From contig JAHDDK010000002.1 of assembly GCA_020629375.1 (NCBI GenBank), positions 32,577 through 96,576 of the forward strand: a stretch of DNA of 64,000 bases, read 5' to 3'. Positions within the stretch are counted from its first letter, which is position 1; each line of letters opens with the position of its first letter. Below, in pieces: positions 60,877-64,000 of this stretch. The translations under genes and the position numbers were made by a program. This DNA is from Acidimicrobiales bacterium. GTDB lineage: Bacteria; Actinomycetota; Acidimicrobiia; Acidimicrobiales; SHLQ01. The notes under the pieces are model-generated. The model was not told the origin of the DNA. It did no database searches and was given only the letters and a program-made list of their open reading frames with translations.

Positions 60877-61664
60877 GAGCGGGGTTGAGGCCCGTCGGTC
60901 GGCGGGCCGGCGAAGACCTGCGCCTTGAGCATCCAGTCGCGCGCAGCCGTGCCGCTCACCTCGAGCGCGGTGTCGTCGACGTGGCGGCGTTGGGTGACGA
61001 CCAAGCAGAAGTCGACGGCTGGCCCGGCGATCGTTTCGTCGGCATCGACGTCGCCGAGATCCCAGCGAGCTCCAGCCGGTGCGTCGAGGTGGACGGCGAC
61101 CGGCACATCGGGCACTTCGAGGCGGCGATTGATGTACGACCATCCACGCGTGATCACACCGAGTCGCACGATGTGGCTGATGCGATCGTCGTGCTCGCGT
61201 TCGAGGTGGAGCGCGTCGGCGACGTCTTGTCCGTGCGCCCAACACTCCATGAGGCGGGCGGTGAGGAACGACTTCGAGCCCATCGACGGCCCGTACCACT
61301 CGACCCGTTGATCGTCGGTCAGAGTTGCCGAGGCCGCTGCGCACGCGGCGCGATCGGCTCGCCAGGCGGCGAGCAGCTCGGACGGACTCATCGAGCGGTA
61401 GCGCCCGAGGGTGACGTCGTCGACGGCTTCATCGCTCGTGAAGGCGGCGAGGAGTTCGTCGCGGTGGGCGACGAAGGAGGCCTCGTCGCTCATTGCGAGT
61501 GCGGCGGTGCCGTCGAAGTAGGCGAGATGGCCGATCTGATCGCCGATAGTCCAGCGAGGGCTGGCTGTGGGAGTCGCCCACGCCTCGTCAGGGAGGGGTC
61601 CGACGATGGCGTCGAGCGATTCCTGTTCGGCGATCAGATCGGCGCGTACCTGGTTGACGTCCAC
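60873..61664 (-). CDS. TIGR03084-like metal-binding (mycothiol-dependent maleylpyruvate isomerase-like) protein
   Basis: A 263-residue protein of the TIGR03084 / DinB_2-like metal-binding group. The N-terminal helical half has WTIGDQIGHLAYFD, whose His is a metal ligand, and the central MECWAHGQDVADAL repeats the pattern with a second His; the C-terminus is a beta-rich cap (VAVHLDAPAGARWDLGD). In actinobacteria the related maleylpyruvate isomerases use mycothiol; this is by family analogy. Its stop overlaps the next gene by 4 nt. Confidence 0.85.
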   Translation of the reverse strand: MDVNQVRADLIAEQESLDAIVGPLPDEAWATPTASPRWTIGDQIGHLAYFDGTAALAMSDEASFVAHRDELLAAFTSDEAVDDVTLGRYRSMSPSELLAAWRADRAACAAASATLTDDQRVEWYGPSMGSKSFLTARLMECWAHGQDVADALHLEREHDDRISHIVRLGVITRGWSYINRRLEVPDVPVAVHLDAPAGARWDLGDVDADETIAGPAVDFCLVVTQRRHVDDTALEVSGTAARDWMLKAQVFAGPPTDGPQPRS

Positions 61665-61747
61665 GTCATTGACCGGTCGGTGGATTGCGAGTCACGGTCG
61701 GGACCGTAGTGGAATCCCCGCCAGGCTGACGGCGTTCGTCGCGTGAC

Positions 61748-61987
61748 TCAGCCGCGGACTTTGGCGAGGATCCGTCGCCAACCCGTGGTCTCGGGTACGA
61801 CTTTGGCTGCCCGCGATGCGTCGACGAAGTCCCCGAGGCGATCTTCGACAGAGGTGGCAACTTTGGTTGCCCCGGTGTTCGATGAACCCTCGGGTGTCGG
61901 GTTGCGGCCCGGCATTGCGTCGATGAAGTCGGGATTGCTCTCGACGATCTTTGACATGCTGCCCCGGCCTGCGGCTCCAGCAACCAT
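61748..61987 (-). CDS. Small hypothetical protein (79 residues)
   Basis: A 79-residue protein starting at ATG 61987, preceded by AAGGAG about 10 nt upstream; the frame is open further upstream but that part is antisense. It has no membrane segment. The sequence MVAGAAGRGSMSKIVESNP then a C-terminal VEDRLGDFVDASRAAKVVP helix is soluble and lacks known motifs. It lies 4 nt after the next small gene. Function unknown. Confidence 0.6.
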   Translation of the reverse strand: MVAGAAGRGSMSKIVESNPDFIDAMPGRNPTPEGSSNTGATKVATSVEDRLGDFVDASRAAKVVPETTGWRRILAKVRG

Positions 61988-61991
61988 TTGG

Positions 61992-62198
61992 TCATTGCTC
62001 CTTTGAGTTGGCGTATCGCTCGAGACGTTCGGCGATGTGGTCGACCTGCACCTCGCGTGACGGCGCCACCGTCGGCGTTGCGCCGAGCTGTACCGGCAAC
62101 GGCGAGGCGTGCTCAGCGTTTTTGACGGCACGGGCGGACTCGACAATGTCGTCAACACTGAAGACATCGAGATTTCCTCCGGGTGCGTGTCCAACCAT
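61992..62198 (-). CDS. Small hypothetical protein (68 residues)
   Basis: A 68-residue soluble protein from ATG 62198, which lies right after a candidate -10 element. It contains NLDVFSVDDIVESARAVKNAE and ends VQVDHIAERLERYANSKEQ; both halves are amphipathic helices (each quoted in part). No family is recognised. It pairs with the 79-residue gene in an apparent bicistron. The upstream 50 nt are strikingly AT-rich. Confidence 0.55.
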   Translation of the reverse strand: MVGHAPGGNLDVFSVDDIVESARAVKNAEHASPLPVQLGATPTVAPSREVQVDHIAERLERYANSKEQ

Positions 62199-62200
62199 AG

Positions 62201-62234
62201 AGTATATGCAATACTTCTTTGGGGTGTTTGTCAA
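62201..62234 (-). promoter_or_regulatory. Candidate promoter of the small two-gene unit
   Basis: On the minus strand TTGACA (62234-62229) precedes TATACT (62206-62201) by 22 nt, which is longer than usual; TTGCAT at 17 nt is the alternative -10. The ATG of the 68-residue gene begins 2 nt after TATACT, hinting at a short or no leader. Prediction only. Confidence 0.4.
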
Positions 62235-62250
62235 GGGATTTTGAGGAACG

Positions 62251-62799
62251 TCACTCGATCTCCCAGCGAACGTTGCCGGCATCGATGTCAACAACGGTCA
62301 CCGCGACGGTCTCGTCCCCGCGGGGTAGACCGCCGAGCGCACAGCGCATGACTCGATCCTCACCGAGCACGACGGGTTCGTCACCGCAGTCGACAATGAC
62401 CAGGAGGTCGATCTGGTCCTAAATCGCACCGGCAAGCGCACCTTCGAGCGTGGCCATCTGCACGCGGGAGACGACGTTCGTCGTCTTGACCCCGATCTCG
62501 TTCTCGCCCGTGATCGTCGCCGTGACCGCGACGATTCGACCGTCTTGGGTCTCGGCCGTGCATTCGAAGCTGGATCCGGTGGCGACGTCGACAGCATCGG
62601 GGCAGGTGGCGGTCAGGCCGCCGTCGAATTCGGCCCCCAATTCGGTCTCGATGAGGGCTTTGGCGGCATCACTCGCCCCCTGGCCACATCCGGTGGCAGC
62701 AGATAGCAGACCTGCCGAAACGACGATCCGATGGACCGTCGATCGAATCGAGCTGGTTGAGATGGGCGTGGTTGAGTTGCGGATGATCGAGTCATGCAT
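62251..62799 (-). pseudogene. DUF4333-like lipoprotein interrupted by an in-frame amber codon
   Basis: The first part (62419-62799) encodes a lipoprotein with lipobox AATGC and a DUF4333-like domain, TATCPDAVDVATGSSFECTAET (quoted in part), ending in AGAI before TAG at 62421-62419. The same frame then continues for 55 codons, DQIDLLVIVDCGDEPVVLGED and later MRCALGG and VVDIDAGNVRWEIE (quoted in part), to TGA at 62253-62251. The second part repeats the DCG(D/E)PV...G...V.(R/C)C...TVAVTVVDID pattern, i.e. a second DUF4333-like unit. A CAG-to-TAG change would produce exactly this. It could be a fresh null allele, readthrough or a sequencing error. Substrate role of DUF4333 proteins is unknown. 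Confidence 0.75.
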
Positions 62800-62874
62800 G
62801 GTCGTGTCTCCTCAGTAGTGGGTTCACTGAGTGAGACGACGCCTTCCGCCATCTCGTTGGAGATTTCTTCGCCC

Positions 62875-63099
62875 TTAGCGAAGCCGAGCGATCCGAAGAC
62901 GATTTGAGATGTCGACGAAAACGCGTTTTGCGGTCCACTCGTCGTCGACGAGGACGCCACCTCGAACGTCCGAGGCCGCTTCAACACGGCGCCGGCACTC
63001 GAGATCGACGATGATCTCGTCGGTCGTGCGGTGCACGCATGTCGTCCGGGCAGTCCGTGTGTGGGCAGTCCCCGTTTTGCCTATCTGATTATTTCCCAT
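62875..63099 (-). CDS. Small hypothetical protein (74 residues)
   Basis: From ATG 63099 a 74-residue soluble protein with coding-like codon use from the middle on (TDEIIVDLECRRRVEAASDV and DDEWTAKRVFVDISNRL, quoted in part). No family is recognised. Only six bases separate its start from the -10 box at 63106, so transcript and coding start would coincide. Its neighbours are the amber-split lipoprotein gene downstream and an AT-rich region upstream. Confidence 0.55.
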   Translation of the reverse strand: MGNNQIGKTGTAHTRTARTTCVHRTTDEIIVDLECRRRVEAASDVRGGVLVDDEWTAKRVFVDISNRLRIARLR

Positions 63100-63105
63100 G
63101 CCTTT

Positions 63106-63134
63106 AGTGTATTATTTATGTAGGGTTTTGTCAT
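63106..63134 (-). promoter_or_regulatory. Candidate promoter for a leaderless small gene
   Basis: On the minus strand ATGACA (63134-63129) is followed after 17 nt by TACACT (63111-63106), and the ATG of the 74-residue gene begins 6 nt further on. The distance implies transcription start at the ATG itself. The element lies in a sharply AT-rich interval. Confidence 0.45.
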
Positions 63135-63325
63135 GAGCCTTCCGGCCCATCTCCCCAAAATCGCACTCGGTCCACGTCGCCCGGCTGTAGATCAGCCGAG
63201 CTCCGGTTTCGTCACGAACGTCTCGCGAACCACTACACACGGTCAGCGTGACGTCGGCGACTCGGATCGGGAACGCTGCAAAGCGCGTCGACTTCTGAAG
63301 GGGAAACCTGTGCCATCCTCGGAAA

Positions 63326-63826
63326 ATGACGAAGCACGTCCTCATCGTGGTGCTGGTAGTCGCGTCTGCACTCAGCACCTCATGTGGTGACCTCTTCGAA
63401 AGAGGCGGGGTCGAGGTCACAACGCGACATGTGTTCACGTCGGCCGAGGGAGATCTCGAGCATACGCTCCAAATCTCCAACGTTCTTACAGAGGCTGTTC
63501 AGGTCGAGCGGGTCACCGTAGGGGGAGACGCGTGGATGATCGTCGACACGGGTTGGCTCCCTCTGCGCGATGCGATGGACGCTGGTGCTGCAATTCGACC
63601 GCTGCCACTCACCGTGCGACCCGGCGAATCGCTGGACATTCGCGTGCGGGTTCAGCTCGACTCGTGCGATGAGCTCGGTGATTGGGAGGTGGGCGACGAC
63701 GGCTTCTTCACGTTTGATTCCTCGGTGGTCACTCGCGTCGAGGTCCACCTGGTCGACCGTCCGTCGATCATTGTTGACCATGGCATCGGGCTGGCCAACT
63801 TCCTCCACAAGTCCGTCTGCACGTAG
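63326..63826 (+). CDS. Lipoprotein of unknown function
   Basis: A 166-residue exported protein. The signal MTKHVLIVVLVVASALSTSC ends in a lipobox (STSC). The mature part is a beta-rich domain (VEVTTRHVFTSAEGDLEHTL, VERVTVGGDAW, RPGESLDIRVRVQLD) with a pair of Cys (DSCDEL and the terminal KSVCT) that may form a disulfide. No family is recognised. The 200 nt before it hold no recognised gene on the plus strand. Confidence 0.7.
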   Translation: MTKHVLIVVLVVASALSTSCGDLFERGGVEVTTRHVFTSAEGDLEHTLQISNVLTEAVQVERVTVGGDAWMIVDTGWLPLRDAMDAGAAIRPLPLTVRPGESLDIRVRVQLDSCDELGDWEVGDDGFFTFDSSVVTRVEVHLVDRPSIIVDHGIGLANFLHKSVCT

Positions 63827-63891
63827 CCAAGATTCCGACAGAACCTTCGGCTTGGCCACGACCACCAGGGGAACCACTACGGTCGGTAACC

Positions 63892-64000
63892 ATGTCGACG
63901 ACTCGGATCGGGAACGTGCTGCGAAGCCGGCTCGACACGTCGAGCGCCGAGTACGCCGCCAACCTCGCCGAGATGGAATCGATGTGGGCGATGGTCGAGG
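63892..64000 (+). CDS. Probable acyl-CoA carboxylase beta subunit, first 36 residues (runs off the right edge)
   Basis: The open frame begins MSTTRIGNVLRSRLDTSSAEY (quoted in part) and continues ANLAEMESMWAMVE. The SRLDxxSxEYxxNxxxM arrangement recalls the N-terminus of biotin-dependent acyl-CoA carboxylase carboxyltransferase subunits (propionyl- or methylcrotonyl-CoA carboxylase). Only the first tenth is in the window, so this is a weak call. An 18-nt exact match to its start region occurs upstream at 63258. Confidence 0.5.
   Translation, partial: MSTTRIGNVLRSRLDTSSAEYAANLAEMESMWAMVE

Noticed and set aside
63112..63240. Minus-strand frame resembling a DUF397 end (RDVRDETGARLIYSRATW)
   Set aside because: Weak resemblance, no good start codon, overlaps the divergent lipoprotein start; may be a gene fragment.

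Overview
The window is high-GC, densely packed actinobacterial chromosome. Large Thr/Ser-rich secreted repeat proteins, TadE-type pilus genes, GTG starts, 4-nt start/stop overlaps, an actinobacterial-type HemE-HemY pair, HelD and Lhr helicases and an ECF42-type sigma factor together suggest the class Acidimicrobiia (Ilumatobacter-like). That placement is inference. No rRNA, tRNA, CRISPR array, prophage or insertion sequence was recognised.

Left part (1-12.6 kb): a Ser/Thr kinase running off the left edge, an SGNH-like lipoprotein, Nei glycosylase, a small membrane protein and a PKD-repeat surface protein form a minus-strand series. On the plus strand follow a SirB1-like protein, a flavin-reductase-like protein and two large secreted proteins (beta-propeller/fibronectin-like and DUF4214). 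From 12.6 to 21.9 kb are the Lhr and HelD helicases and, divergent from HelD, hemE-hemY. From 22 to 27 kb come a DUF1996 secreted protein, a class III cyclase, a small HesB/IscA-like gene with an in-frame UGA that looks like a selenoprotein, lnt and dtd.

Middle (27-43 kb): a glycosyltransferase, methyltransferase and alpha/alpha-toroid operon faces a methyltransferase and GtrA pair. Then come a lytic transglycosylase-like lipoprotein, two TadE-like genes, rpiB, a 2151-residue membrane-anchored repeat protein, and a ccdA plus thioredoxin-like pair.

Right part (43-64 kb): a minus-strand operon encodes a YqiJ-like OB-fold membrane protein, a YqiK-like flotillin and a 1651-residue AAA+ 'DNA repair ATPase'. 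It is preceded by a consensus sigma-70 promoter and a divergent winged-helix regulator. After this come SixA, several methyltransferases, a SnoaL-domain protein, an SDR, an SRPBCC/DGPF/ECF42 sigma cluster, a GH25 lysozyme, DinB polymerase with a PD-(D/E)XK-like protein and a mycothiol-type metal-binding protein, several small genes in AT-rich surroundings, a DUF4333-like lipoprotein gene split by an in-frame amber codon, and the 5' end of a probable acyl-CoA carboxylase beta subunit.

The main discoveries are the candidate selenoprotein, whose SECIS-like hairpin has a GGUC apical loop; a family of 29-31 nt imperfect palindromes with a GTCTGACCC core, one copy sitting in frame inside lhr; the amber-split DUF4333 gene; and an Lnt whose catalytic cysteine position is serine.
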